Shown here in pieces: positions 43,648 through 49,918 of a DNA stretch of 64,000 nt. Source of the stretch: Pseudomonas sp. PA27(2017) (GTDB taxonomy: Bacteria > Pseudomonadota > Gammaproteobacteria > Pseudomonadales > Pseudomonadaceae); the NCBI RefSeq assembly GCF_001945445.1, contig NZ_MSXW01000061.1, forward strand, positions 124,272-188,271. The letters run 5' to 3'. The translations under genes and the position numbers were made by a program. The first letter of the stretch is position 1, and the number at the start of each line of letters is the position of its first letter. The notes under the pieces were generated by a model that was not told the DNA's origin, ran no database searches, and saw nothing but the letters and a program-made list of their open reading frames with translations.

Positions 43648-44325
43648 ATGAATGTTCTGATGGTACTGACCTCCCATGATCAGCTCGGCAACACCGGTGC
43701 AAAAACCGGCTTCTGGCTCGAAGAGTTCGCGGCGCCTTACTACGTGTTCAAGGATGCCGGCGCCAATGTCGTGCTCGCCTCGCCAGCCGGGGGCCAGCCG
43801 CCGCTGGACCCTAAAAGCGACGCGCCCGATGCACAGACCGACGCCACCCGCCGCTTCAAGGCCGACGCCGAGGCGCAGCGTCACTTGGCCAACACCGTGA
43901 AACTGGATTCGGTCAAGCAACAGGATTTCGACACCATGTTCTACCCCGGCGGCCACGGCCCGCTGTGGGACCTGGCCGAGTCGCGCGAATCGATCGGCCT
44001 CATCGAAGCCTTCGAGCGCGCCGGCAAGCCGATCGGCTTCGTCTGCCATGCGCCGGGTGCGCTGCGCCACGTCAGGGCGGCTGACGGCAGCCCCTTTATC
44101 AAGGGTCGTCGGGTCACCGGTTTCAGCAACAGCGAAGAAGCTGGCGTGCAACTGACCGACGTGGTGCCGTTCCTGATCGAGGACGAATTCCAGAAACTCG
44201 GCGGCCAGTACGAAAAGGGTGAGGACTGGGCGTCCTTCGTGATCGAAGACGGCAAGCTGGTCACCGGCCAGAACCCCGCCAGCTCGGAAGCCGCTGCCGA
44301 GGCGCTGCTGGCGAAGCTCAAGTAG
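43648..44325 (+). CDS. DJ-1/PfpI-family protein (type 1 glutamine amidotransferase-like)
   Basis: 225 residues. Class of Hsp31/glyoxalase III-like proteins: MNVLMVLTSHDQLGNTGAKTGFWLEE at the start, FYPGGHGPLWDLAESRESIG, and the nucleophile elbow GFVCHAPGAL with the catalytic Cys and adjacent His. Likely activities are methylglyoxal detoxification or protein deglycation; which one cannot be told. Start 43648 (second of two ATG codons) follows AAGGAG. A terminator lies 90 bases after the stop. Confidence 0.88.
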   Translation: MNVLMVLTSHDQLGNTGAKTGFWLEEFAAPYYVFKDAGANVVLASPAGGQPPLDPKSDAPDAQTDATRRFKADAEAQRHLANTVKLDSVKQQDFDTMFYPGGHGPLWDLAESRESIGLIEAFERAGKPIGFVCHAPGALRHVRAADGSPFIKGRRVTGFSNSEEAGVQLTDVVPFLIEDEFQKLGGQYEKGEDWASFVIEDGKLVTGQNPASSEAAAEALLAKLK

Positions 44326-44414
44326 CTGCGGCAGGTGAGTGGGGCAGGGCTTCTGTAGCGCCGTTAGGTGAATAACGGCCGCCCCGTTACTGCGACAAAC
44401 CCTCAGAAACGAGA

Positions 44415-44442
44415 AAGCCCCGTCAGTGATGACGGGGCTTTT
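44415..44442. terminator. Terminator, bidirectional; native terminator of the tRNA-Gly locus
   Basis: An 11-bp stem AAGCCCCGTCA / TGACGGGGCTT with GTGA loop and T4 to the right. It lies 90 bases after the DJ-1 gene and 8 bases before the left tRNA-end repeat of the island, so before island insertion it would also have followed tRNA-Gly on the minus strand. Confidence 0.75.
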
Positions 44443-44449
44443 GTATTCC

Positions 44450-44479
44450 GATCTGGAGCGGGCTAAGGGAATCGAACCC
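44450..44479. repeat. Left attachment-site repeat (tRNA-Gly 3' end copy)
   Basis: GATCTGGAGCGGG then four bases then GGGAATCGAACCC. The same layout occurs at 48521-48550 at the real tRNA; the middle four bases differ at three positions (CTAA against TGAT). This is the duplicated att core left by site-specific integration. Confidence 0.8.
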
Positions 44480-44570
44480 TTTTCCAACTCCCGCAATGCT
44501 CCGCAAAGCCCCTGCGTTGCTCGCTTGCACGCGGATTTCACACGCTTTATCCCGCTATGCATCGCAGTGC

Positions 44571-44588
44571 TTTCGACACTTTTTCGAC
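44571..44588 (+). repeat. Left inner repeat, possible integrase arm site
   Basis: TTTCGACACTTTTTCGAC. A copy with 17 of 18 identical bases lies at 48447-48464 in the same orientation, just inside the other att repeat. Symmetric placement at both island ends suggests integrase arm or excisionase binding. Confidence 0.6.
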
Positions 44589-44649
44589 CCTAACATGCCA
44601 GCCAAGCGCACTTGGATGGAGATATTTCGGCGCTTTTAGTGGAGGCCTA

Positions 44650-44678
44650 TTGACATCATCGTCATTTTTTAGGATCTT
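44650..44678 (+). promoter_or_regulatory. Retron promoter
   Basis: A perfect -35 box TTGACA (44650-44655) is followed after 17 bases by GATCTT (44673-44678) as -10. Transcription would start at about 44684-44686, exactly where the ncRNA a1 segment begins. Confidence 0.65.
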
Positions 44679-44685
44679 GAGACCG

Positions 44686-44849
44686 TTCTTTACGCGTAAA
44701 AGCTAGGCTGCACAGCCAGAGCTTAGTCAGGCGCTTCGCCAGACTCTATGAAATTGTTTGGTTTTATTCCGCAGACGAAATCTGCGGCCCTCCAATCGCA
44801 AGCTCATTACGGTCCACAGATTCCGTCTGCGGCTGTCCTTGGTAAAGAA
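44686..44849 (+). ncRNA. Retron msr-msd RNA
   Basis: The ends pair: a1 TTCTTTAC (44686-44693) is the exact complement of a2 GTAAAGAA (44842-44849). The msr part holds two neat hairpins: 44701-44723 (AGCT/GGCTG stems) and 44725-44745 (GGCG-CTT-CGCC core). The msd part holds one long hairpin, 44769-44832, whose arms pair CCGCAGACG with CGTCTGCGG and continue inward for about ten more base pairs with few mismatches. This is the layout of Ec86/St85-type retrons, and the reverse transcriptase lies two genes downstream. The branching guanosine is probably in the AGC at 44701-44703; this is not proved. Confidence 0.85.
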
Positions 44850-44858
44850 TAGTTCTTC

Positions 44859-45791
44859 ATGGATGACCCTCGTTTAAGTGCATTGGAAGCTCTTAATTTA
44901 AAAGAGTCGAGGGTCGCCTTCTGTAACTCTCACGTCATACTGCTATGTGGCGGTAGAACCCCCGTCAAAGCTCATGCAGATGCTCCAGACCCACCAATAA
45001 GTAGTTTTCGGCACGCGCTGATTTTGTCCAATAGGCATGATCTTGAGCTATATTTGCCAGAGAATATCACTGACTGGAAAGAAGATGGTATTTTCAATAA
45101 CCTAATTGAGCTCGAAGTTGAGCTCGCTGCTATATCATCTTTAGTTGTAATAATATTAGAAAGCCCAGGCTCCATTGCTGAGCTCGGGGCCTTTTCTCAG
45201 CTTCCCCAATTCAATGAAAAACTCATGGTTTTTTTGTCCAGAGAGTTTCATTGTGACTCATTTATAAATCTCGGCATCCTTAGGCATATTAAAAAATATA
45301 ATCACGATGCAGTAAGGGTTTATCCTTGGGAGACAAAGTACCCTGCATCTATCTCTGAAGAGCTAATAGATGACGTCTGTGGCGATATCAGTGAGCATAT
45401 AAAAGGGCTTCCCAAGAACCCTAAGCTGAAAATATCGAATATCTCCCATCTTTTCGTTATTATTTACGATATTGTTGAATTGTTTGTTGCCCTTAAAGAA
45501 AGCGAAATTGCGACTTATCTTAATTTTTTTGGCATAAAACTAAAAACAGATGATCTCCGTATTAAGTTGTTTTTGATGAAGAAGTTTGGTCTGTTGGATC
45601 ATCTGGATTTTAGTAATTCGTGGTATTATCTAGTATCTAAAAATCAGTTTCATCGCGTAGCTTGGTCTGTCAACAAGGGTGCCAAGTTCGATAGACTCAG
45701 AACCTCTGTAGATTGTAGGAAATTTTATGCCGAGTCTGGTAAAGACAAGCATCGGCTGAGAGTAATTCGACAAAGGTTTGGAGCGAATTAA
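44859..45791 (+). CDS. Retron effector, nucleoside-deoxyribosyltransferase-like toxin with C-terminal DNA-binding domain (St85/Ec86 type)
   Basis: 310 residues. The N-terminal half is an NDT-like fold with HVILLCGGRTP (residues 25-35), DLELYLPENI and the family signature LESPGSIAELGAFSQ (about 100-114), whose Glu is the likely catalytic residue. Residues 195-290 look like a winged helix (SEIATYLNFFGIKLK, MKKFGLLDHLDFS). Effectors of this plan (RcaT of retron Sen2, the N-glycosidase of Ec86) are held inactive by the RT-msDNA complex and are released on phage attack. The gene starts 9 bases after the msd a2 segment, with only AAAGAA as ribosome-binding site, which overlaps a2. It overlaps the RT start by one base. 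Confidence 0.85.
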   Translation: MDDPRLSALEALNLKESRVAFCNSHVILLCGGRTPVKAHADAPDPPISSFRHALILSNRHDLELYLPENITDWKEDGIFNNLIELEVELAAISSLVVIILESPGSIAELGAFSQLPQFNEKLMVFLSREFHCDSFINLGILRHIKKYNHDAVRVYPWETKYPASISEELIDDVCGDISEHIKGLPKNPKLKISNISHLFVIIYDIVELFVALKESEIATYLNFFGIKLKTDDLRIKLFLMKKFGLLDHLDFSNSWYYLVSKNQFHRVAWSVNKGAKFDRLRTSVDCRKFYAESGKDKHRLRVIRQRFGAN

Positions 45792-46741
45792 TGAGTAATA
45801 ATCCTCTCATTGACGCGCTTTTGTCTGATTTGGCGCTAAGTAAAGAGCAATTCTTAAGAATCGCTTCACGTGCCCCCAGGACTTACAAAATCTACCCGAT
45901 TCTAAAGAAGAACGGCGGAATAAGGGTAATCGCTCAGCCAGCTAGAGAAACAAAATACATTCAGTCATGGCTTGCCAATAATGTTTTTGGGCTTTTGCCT
46001 GTTCACGACTCAGCTACCGCATACCGCAAAGGTTCTAGCATCAAAGTCAATGCTCAAATGCATGCGGCTAATCCCTACATTGTAAAATTAGATTTTACGA
46101 ATTTTTTTCCATCAATAAAGTCTTCAGATGTATTTGCTCATCTAAAACAATTTTTGATTGGCGCCACTGACTCTGAGCTTAAGATTTTTACGCTCCTATC
46201 GTGTTTCAATAATAATGGGGAGCTATGCTTAAGTATTGGCTCTCCATTATCTCCCGGGCTTTCTAATTCGATAATGTATGAGTTTGATTCGATTATTTCG
46301 GATTGGGCGGCTGGAAATAATTTTATTTACACTCGATATGCAGATGACCTCACCTTCTCAACACCTATTAAGGGGGCGTCCGAGGCTGTCGTTGATAAGG
46401 TAAGAGAAGTTATAGGTAAAATTGCTTACCCTCGCTTATCCTTAAATGAGAAAAAAACTATCCACCTGTCTCGTAAAGGATGCCGCAGAGTTACAGGCTT
46501 AGTGCTCTCTAATTCTGGATCTGTATCTATTGGCAGAGATAAGAAACGAGAGATTAGCGCGATGGTTCATAGATTTTCTATTGGTAAGATATCACATGAC
46601 GACTTGCGCAGACTGCAAGGCCTTTTAGGCTTCGTTCAAGATGTTGAGCCGTTATTTATTGCTCGCTTGCGTGCTAAATACTCGTCCGCTGTTGTCGTTG
46701 ATTTGCTCCGGAGAAGAGTAAAAAAGGAGTCTGATAAGTGA
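45791..46741 (+). CDS. Retron reverse transcriptase
   Basis: 316 residues, usual size for type II-A retrons. Motifs seen: retron-specific NAxxH box (NAQMH, residues 87-91), motif A VKLDFTNFFPSI with Asp101, motif B GSPLSPGLSN (150-159), catalytic YADD (183-186) and the VTG motif (234-236) that recognises msr. It makes msDNA from the upstream msd, primed from a guanosine 2'-OH. Start ATG overlaps the effector stop (TAATG). Low GC and Lys/Asn-rich composition match the island, not the core genome. All catalytic residues are intact. Confidence 0.93.
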   Translation: MSNNPLIDALLSDLALSKEQFLRIASRAPRTYKIYPILKKNGGIRVIAQPARETKYIQSWLANNVFGLLPVHDSATAYRKGSSIKVNAQMHAANPYIVKLDFTNFFPSIKSSDVFAHLKQFLIGATDSELKIFTLLSCFNNNGELCLSIGSPLSPGLSNSIMYEFDSIISDWAAGNNFIYTRYADDLTFSTPIKGASEAVVDKVREVIGKIAYPRLSLNEKKTIHLSRKGCRRVTGLVLSNSGSVSIGRDKKREISAMVHRFSIGKISHDDLRRLQGLLGFVQDVEPLFIARLRAKYSSAVVVDLLRRRVKKESDK

Positions 46742-46802
46742 TTGCCTTAACTATGCTTCAATTTTTAAATATGTCTTTTCTAGAGTGAGCGTGCACTAGG
46801 CC

Positions 46803-47216
46803 TTAATCCGTAGCGATGGTCACGACGATCCAGTAGCTGCTTGGTTTTCTTTCATGAAGCCTTAGCTTAGTGTCGATCCAGTTAATGGTCATCCATTCCC
46901 CTGGCTTAAAAGTCTTGACGATCTTTTTTTGAACTCCCGTATTTTTGATATCCCATCTTCCATTAGGGGTTAAGTAGGCGTAATCAAAAGCTACGTATTC
47001 GACCTTTCTGCTTTTATTGTGCTTAGGATTGTTTGTGAATTTAATATATTCATATTCAGTATAAATAAGAGTTTCACCGACAATCGCTTTACCTTTGCCA
47101 ACTACATTTAATGCCCAGTCGTTGTGGCTCTGACCTATATAAAAGCTCACTTCGTTGGCGTTGCAGGTGGTGGTGATAAATATTGATAAAGCAAAACCCA
47201 TTAACAAATCTTTCAT
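46803..47216 (-). CDS. Small exported protein of unknown function
   Basis: 137 residues with a clear signal peptide (MKDLLMGFALSIFITTTCNA, cleavage near residue 20; the Cys before the cleavage site is not a proper lipobox). The mature part is basic and Tyr/Lys-rich (YTEYEYIKFTNNPKHNKSRK) with WDIKNTGVQKKIVKTFKPGEWMTINWID, likely a beta-sandwich. No family recognised. Opposite in strand to the retron and equally AT-rich. It may be retron-associated cargo or simply old phage cargo. Confidence 0.6.
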   Translation of the reverse strand: MKDLLMGFALSIFITTTCNANEVSFYIGQSHNDWALNVVGKGKAIVGETLIYTEYEYIKFTNNPKHNKSRKVEYVAFDYAYLTPNGRWDIKNTGVQKKIVKTFKPGEWMTINWIDTKLRLHERKPSSYWIVVTIATD

Positions 47217-47291
47217 CCTTTTCCCAACTCCATTCGGGCGTACCAGCGTCTAGCTACTTCCTGTGTGATCGCTATCCCGCGGTGGGTTGGC

Positions 47292-47581
47292 TCAAGTTTC
47301 GGTTTGCTTCGTCGTATCCGGACTGGTTTGGCCAGCCTCGGGCGTGATCTGGCCGCTTGCCAGCCAGAGGGCGTACTGGGTGTAAATCTTCACCAGTACG
47401 TCTATCTCGTCTGCGCTCACTCGTACAGCGCCCTTGCTGACGTTTCTCGAGCGCTCGTAATCCCCACCTTGCTCGCTAGCTCGGTTGTGCCTTCGAGCTT
47501 GATCGATGCGCGCGCCCTATCGGACGCGCTTAGACCAAGCACGGGCCATTCCCAAATGCGTGAGGGCGTAAGGTGCTGCAC
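47292..47581 (-). pseudogene. Frameshifted phage-type DNA-binding regulator
   Basis: Two frames together make one protein. The first part ends ...RASIKLEGTTELASKVG, a helix-turn-helix-like stretch. The second continues DYERSRNVSKGAVRVSADEIDVLVKIYTQYALWLASGQITPEAGQTSP, the typical C-terminus of a common Pseudomonas prophage regulator family (YxxYALWLxxGxxxPExGQxSP). The frames meet near 47455 and differ by one base, so the gene is broken, probably by a 4-base deletion. Either GTG 47581 or a farther ATG could be the original start. Confidence 0.6.
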
Positions 47582-47594
47582 TTGACCACGATCA

Positions 47595-47794
47595 ACCCAC
47601 TCAAAGGGGCAGGCCAGCCACATACTGCGGCACACCTTCGCAGCTCACTTCATCATGGGTGGCGGGCATATCGTCACGCTGAAAGAGATCCTGGGCCATG
47701 CCTCGTTGGCGATGACCATGCGCTATTCGCACCTGGCGCCTGAGCACCTGCATGACGCGATCAGGCTGGGGCCGATGGCTGACTTCTCACACTG
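47595..47794 (+). pseudogene. Tyrosine-recombinase (phage integrase) C-terminal fragment
   Basis: About 65 readable codons: KGQASHILRHTFAAHF, then LGHASLAMTMRYSHLAPEHL and a stop. The box II pattern HxLRH (here HILRHTF), the second His (LGH) and the nucleophilic Tyr (RYSHL) are intact, but the N-terminal two thirds of the enzyme is missing and no start codon with a ribosome-binding site is present. It is the remnant of the island's integrase, in the expected position near the tRNA end. Confidence 0.8.
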
Positions 47795-47837
47795 AAACCA
47801 ATTGAATGGAGGTGCGCCACTGGCGTACTATTTCGGC

Positions 47838-48152
47838 ATGATCTTTATCGAGACTCCCATCTTCACCAAGCGCTTGAAAGAGCTGCTGACTGACGACAGC
47901 TACTCGGCCTTTCAGCGCGAACTGGCAGACCGGCCAGATATGGGCGATGTGATCGAAGGCACGGGCGGAATCCGCAAGGTGCGGGTGGCCTCAAGCGGCC
48001 ATGGCAAACGCGGTGGCTCCAGAGTCATCTACTATCACTTCACGTCCGCTTCGCAGATCGCGTTACTGCTGATCTACCCGAAGAACGAGAAGGATGATCT
48101 GTCAGCCGATGAGCGCAAAGTGCTCAAGCAAATTATCGATCGGTGGAGGTAA
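47838..48152 (+). CDS. RelE/HigB-family toxin of a type II toxin-antitoxin module
   Basis: 104 residues from ATG 47838 (an earlier start at 47802 is possible, but the family begins with a short strand such as MIFIETPIFTKRL). Further features are YSAFQRELADRPDMGDVIEGTGGIRKVRVA, GKRGGSRVIYYHF and LLIYPKNEKDDLSADE, all typical of the RelE/HigB toxin family, here of the NadS-partner type. Such toxins cleave mRNA on the ribosome. It comes before its antitoxin by 5 bases, the reversed order of HigBA systems. Confidence 0.85.
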   Translation: MIFIETPIFTKRLKELLTDDSYSAFQRELADRPDMGDVIEGTGGIRKVRVASSGHGKRGGSRVIYYHFTSASQIALLLIYPKNEKDDLSADERKVLKQIIDRWR

Positions 48153-48157
48153 TCACC

Positions 48158-48445
48158 ATGAACAAGTTCTTCGACGACCTGCTGGAAAGCGTTCAGCAGA
48201 TGGACGAGATTCACCGGGGCGAACGCCAGCCATCCAGGGAGTTCACCGTGGACGCCCTGCAGGTGAAAGAGATCCGCAAGGCCACCGGCCTCACGCAAAC
48301 CAAGTTCGCGGCCATGATCGATGTGCAGCTCGGCACCCTGCGTAACTGGGAACAAGGCCGCCGCGAACCGACCGGCCCGGCCAAGGCGTTGCTGCGCGCT
48401 ATCCACAACGACCCCAAGCACGTCATCCAGGCACTGTCCGTCTAG
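48158..48445 (+). CDS. NadS/HigA-type antitoxin, helix-turn-helix
   Basis: 95 residues with ATG after GGAGG. An N-terminal helix (KFFDDLLESVQQMDEIHRG) likely contacts the toxin. A helix-turn-helix (residues 35-80) has VKEIRKATGLTQTKFAAMIDVQLGTLRNWEQGRREPTGPA, the NadS family signature. It is paired with the RelE-type toxin just upstream. It ends close to the right island repeats, and no other gene follows before the tRNA. Confidence 0.9.
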   Translation: MNKFFDDLLESVQQMDEIHRGERQPSREFTVDALQVKEIRKATGLTQTKFAAMIDVQLGTLRNWEQGRREPTGPAKALLRAIHNDPKHVIQALSV

Positions 48446-48446
48446 G

Positions 48447-48464
48447 TTTCGACACTTCTTCGAC
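48447..48464 (+). repeat. Right inner repeat, possible integrase arm site
   Basis: TTTCGACACTTCTTCGAC, one mismatch from the copy at 44571-44588 and in the same orientation. It overlaps nothing coding; the antitoxin stop is just upstream. Confidence 0.6.
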
Positions 48465-48487
48465 AGCCCCAAAACGTCGCCCACAAA

Positions 48488-48511
48488 AAAGCCCTGTAAA
48501 AACAGGGCTTT
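48488..48511. terminator. Terminator carried by the island, after tRNA-Gly on the minus strand
   Basis: Stem AAAGCCCTGT / ACAGGGCTTT with an AAAA-type loop and A/T tracts on both sides. It replaces the native terminator of the tRNA, now 4 kb away at 44415. Confidence 0.75.
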
Positions 48512-48520
48512 AATGTTTCT

Positions 48521-48550
48521 GATCTGGAGCGGGTGATGGGAATCGAACCC
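48521..48550. repeat. Right attachment-site repeat (3' end of tRNA-Gly)
   Basis: GATCTGGAGCGGG-TGAT-GGGAATCGAACCC, the copy of the att core belonging to the intact tRNA gene. The partner lies at 44450-44479. Confidence 0.8.
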
Positions 48551-48598
48551 ACGGCTCTAGCTTGGGAAGCTAGGGTATTACCATTATACGACACCCGC
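48525..48598 (-). tRNA. tRNA-Gly (anticodon CCC)
   Basis: 74 bases including encoded CCA. Acceptor stem GCGGGTG / CACCCGC, D arm with TAATGG, anticodon stem CTAGC / GCTAG around loop TTCCCAA giving CCC, and T arm with GGTTCGATTCC. It is the insertion site of the retron island, whose insertion keeps the full tRNA sequence. Confidence 0.95.
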
Positions 48599-48692
48599 AG
48601 CGGCCGCCTTTATACCCGAATCCATCCGCAAAATGAAGCCCGCGTTGCCCATTGGCCATCTGCCAGGGCAACGCGGGCTGCTCTATTGCGTG

Positions 48693-49571
48693 TCATACGG
48701 CCATGGCATGCAGGCCGGGGTGGACGGTGAAGCGTTTGCTGGTGGTGTTGTGTTGCAGGAAGCCCAGCAGGGCGTTCTGGGTCTGCAGCCAGGCGCCTTT
48801 GTGTTCCATGTCGATGAAGTGGCCGGCGTTGCTGACCGTGGCGAAGTGGCAGTCGTTGATGTGTTGGGCCATCAGGCGGGCATCGGCGGCAGAGGTGTAT
48901 TCGTCGTGCTCGCCGTTGATGAACAGCAATGGGATGTCGATATCGCTCAGGCAATCCAGGTGGCAGTGGGCTTCCATGCGCAGCACTTGTTGCACGTGGG
49001 CGTTCATCTGCCGGTATTCGTGGCTGCTCAGGCGGCTGATGTGCTTGTGGTTGTAACGCTTGAACAGCGACGGCAGGTGCTTGCCGATGGTGTCGTTGAC
49101 CAAGTGGCCGACCTTGTCGCCGTCCTCCTGATTGAGGCACACCAGAGCGCGGCCCAGGTAGTCGAGCATCGGTTCGTTGAGGGTCGGCGAGAACGACGCG
49201 AAGATGGCCTTTTCCAGCGTGGGCGGGCGCCTGGTGAGCGCGAGCATGGTGGCCACGCCGCCCCAGGAAAACGACATCACGTACTGGGCCCCGTAATGGT
49301 CGATCAGGTCGAGCAGGATCGCCGCTTCGTCTTCCTTGCTGATGCAGTGGTCGTTGCGGTTGTGCGCCCGCGACTGGCCGGCGTAGGGCTGGTCGAAGAG
49401 CACCACGTTGAATTGGGTGGCGAGGTATTTGACCGTCTGCGCGAAGGAGGCGGTGGTCGCCAGCGAGCCGTTGACCAGGATGATGGTCTTCTGGGCCGAG
49501 GGGTTGGCGTGGAACTCCGTATGTACCTTGTACGTCCTGTGCACATCGATGACAGCGATTGCTGGCTTCAT
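48693..49571 (-). CDS. phaG: (R)-3-hydroxydecanoyl-ACP:CoA transacylase / 3-hydroxyacyl-ACP thioesterase PhaG
   Basis: 292 residues, alpha/beta-hydrolase fold. It links fatty acid synthesis to medium-chain polyhydroxyalkanoate precursors. Close agreement with Pseudomonas PhaG in TIILVNGSLATTASFAQT, NVVLFDQPYAGQSRAHN, FSWGGVATMLAL, LVNDTIGKHLPSLFKRYNH and LLFINGEHDEYTSAADA. RhlA (rhamnolipid precursor synthesis) is the nearest paralogue, but these segments and the HxxHISRL-type region fit PhaG better. Excellent site GGAGGAAATACATATG at the start. It stands alone, with no neighbouring pha genes. Confidence 0.85.
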   Translation of the reverse strand: MKPAIAVIDVHRTYKVHTEFHANPSAQKTIILVNGSLATTASFAQTVKYLATQFNVVLFDQPYAGQSRAHNRNDHCISKEDEAAILLDLIDHYGAQYVMSFSWGGVATMLALTRRPPTLEKAIFASFSPTLNEPMLDYLGRALVCLNQEDGDKVGHLVNDTIGKHLPSLFKRYNHKHISRLSSHEYRQMNAHVQQVLRMEAHCHLDCLSDIDIPLLFINGEHDEYTSAADARLMAQHINDCHFATVSNAGHFIDMEHKGAWLQTQNALLGFLQHNTTSKRFTVHPGLHAMAV

Positions 49572-49918
49572 ATGTATTTCCTCCTGGCGCAAAAGATGAA
49601 CGCGGCTGACGGCGAACCGTAAACCGGGCAAGTCGGATAGCTAGGAAAACGCCTGGACATGACAAAGCAATGTCAGGCTGGAGGATCTTGTGATTAGAGG
49701 GGTGAAGCAGGTTTCAAGGCTGTAATGGAACGGCTTGAGCGCGTTCTTCTCACCAGGCAGGAGCCCCTTTTGCGGGTAACGCAGGCCGCGCGCTGGCGAC
49801 CCCGATATCGCCTGGCGCTATCGAGCGGCATGGCGACATCTTTTTCGATTTAAGCAGCGGCCAAAACGGCTGGCAAGGAAGCTGAAAGGATTCCGCATGA
49901 CCGCTGGTCGGCGGCGCT
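49572..49918. other. Gene-free gap between phaG and rsuA
   Basis: 347 bases with no credible gene; the frames that are open read as shadows. It must hold the phaG promoter (minus strand), but no clear -35/-10 pair could be assigned. Confidence 0.5.

Larger units (their letters stand above)
44450..48550. mobile_element. Genomic island in tRNA-Gly(CCC), carrying a retron and a toxin-antitoxin pair
   Basis: The island is bounded by a 30-base imperfect repeat of the tRNA-Gly 3' end (27 of 30 identical) and by inner 18-base repeats. GC content falls sharply inside it, most of all from 44640 to 47220. It contains, in order, a retron (promoter, ncRNA, effector, reverse transcriptase), a secreted protein gene on the other strand, a frameshifted phage regulator, an integrase C-terminal stub, a RelE/NadS toxin-antitoxin pair and a terminator. 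Its own integrase is broken, so it is probably fixed. Confidence 0.85.

Noticed and set aside
44450..44590. A second tRNA-Gly gene at the left island end
   Set aside because: Only the 3' acceptor and T-arm part (about 30 bases) is present, with changes in the acceptor strand. It is an att copy and not a tRNA gene.
47265..47585. Plus-strand 106-residue reading frame
   Set aside because: It overlaps the minus-strand regulator remnant, which has clear homology-like segments; the plus frame has none.
48693..49571. RhlA, rhamnolipid precursor synthase
   Set aside because: Conserved segments such as LVNDTIGKHLPSLFKRYNH and NAHVQQVL agree better with PhaG, and there is no rhlB next to it. The two families are close, so this is not absolute.
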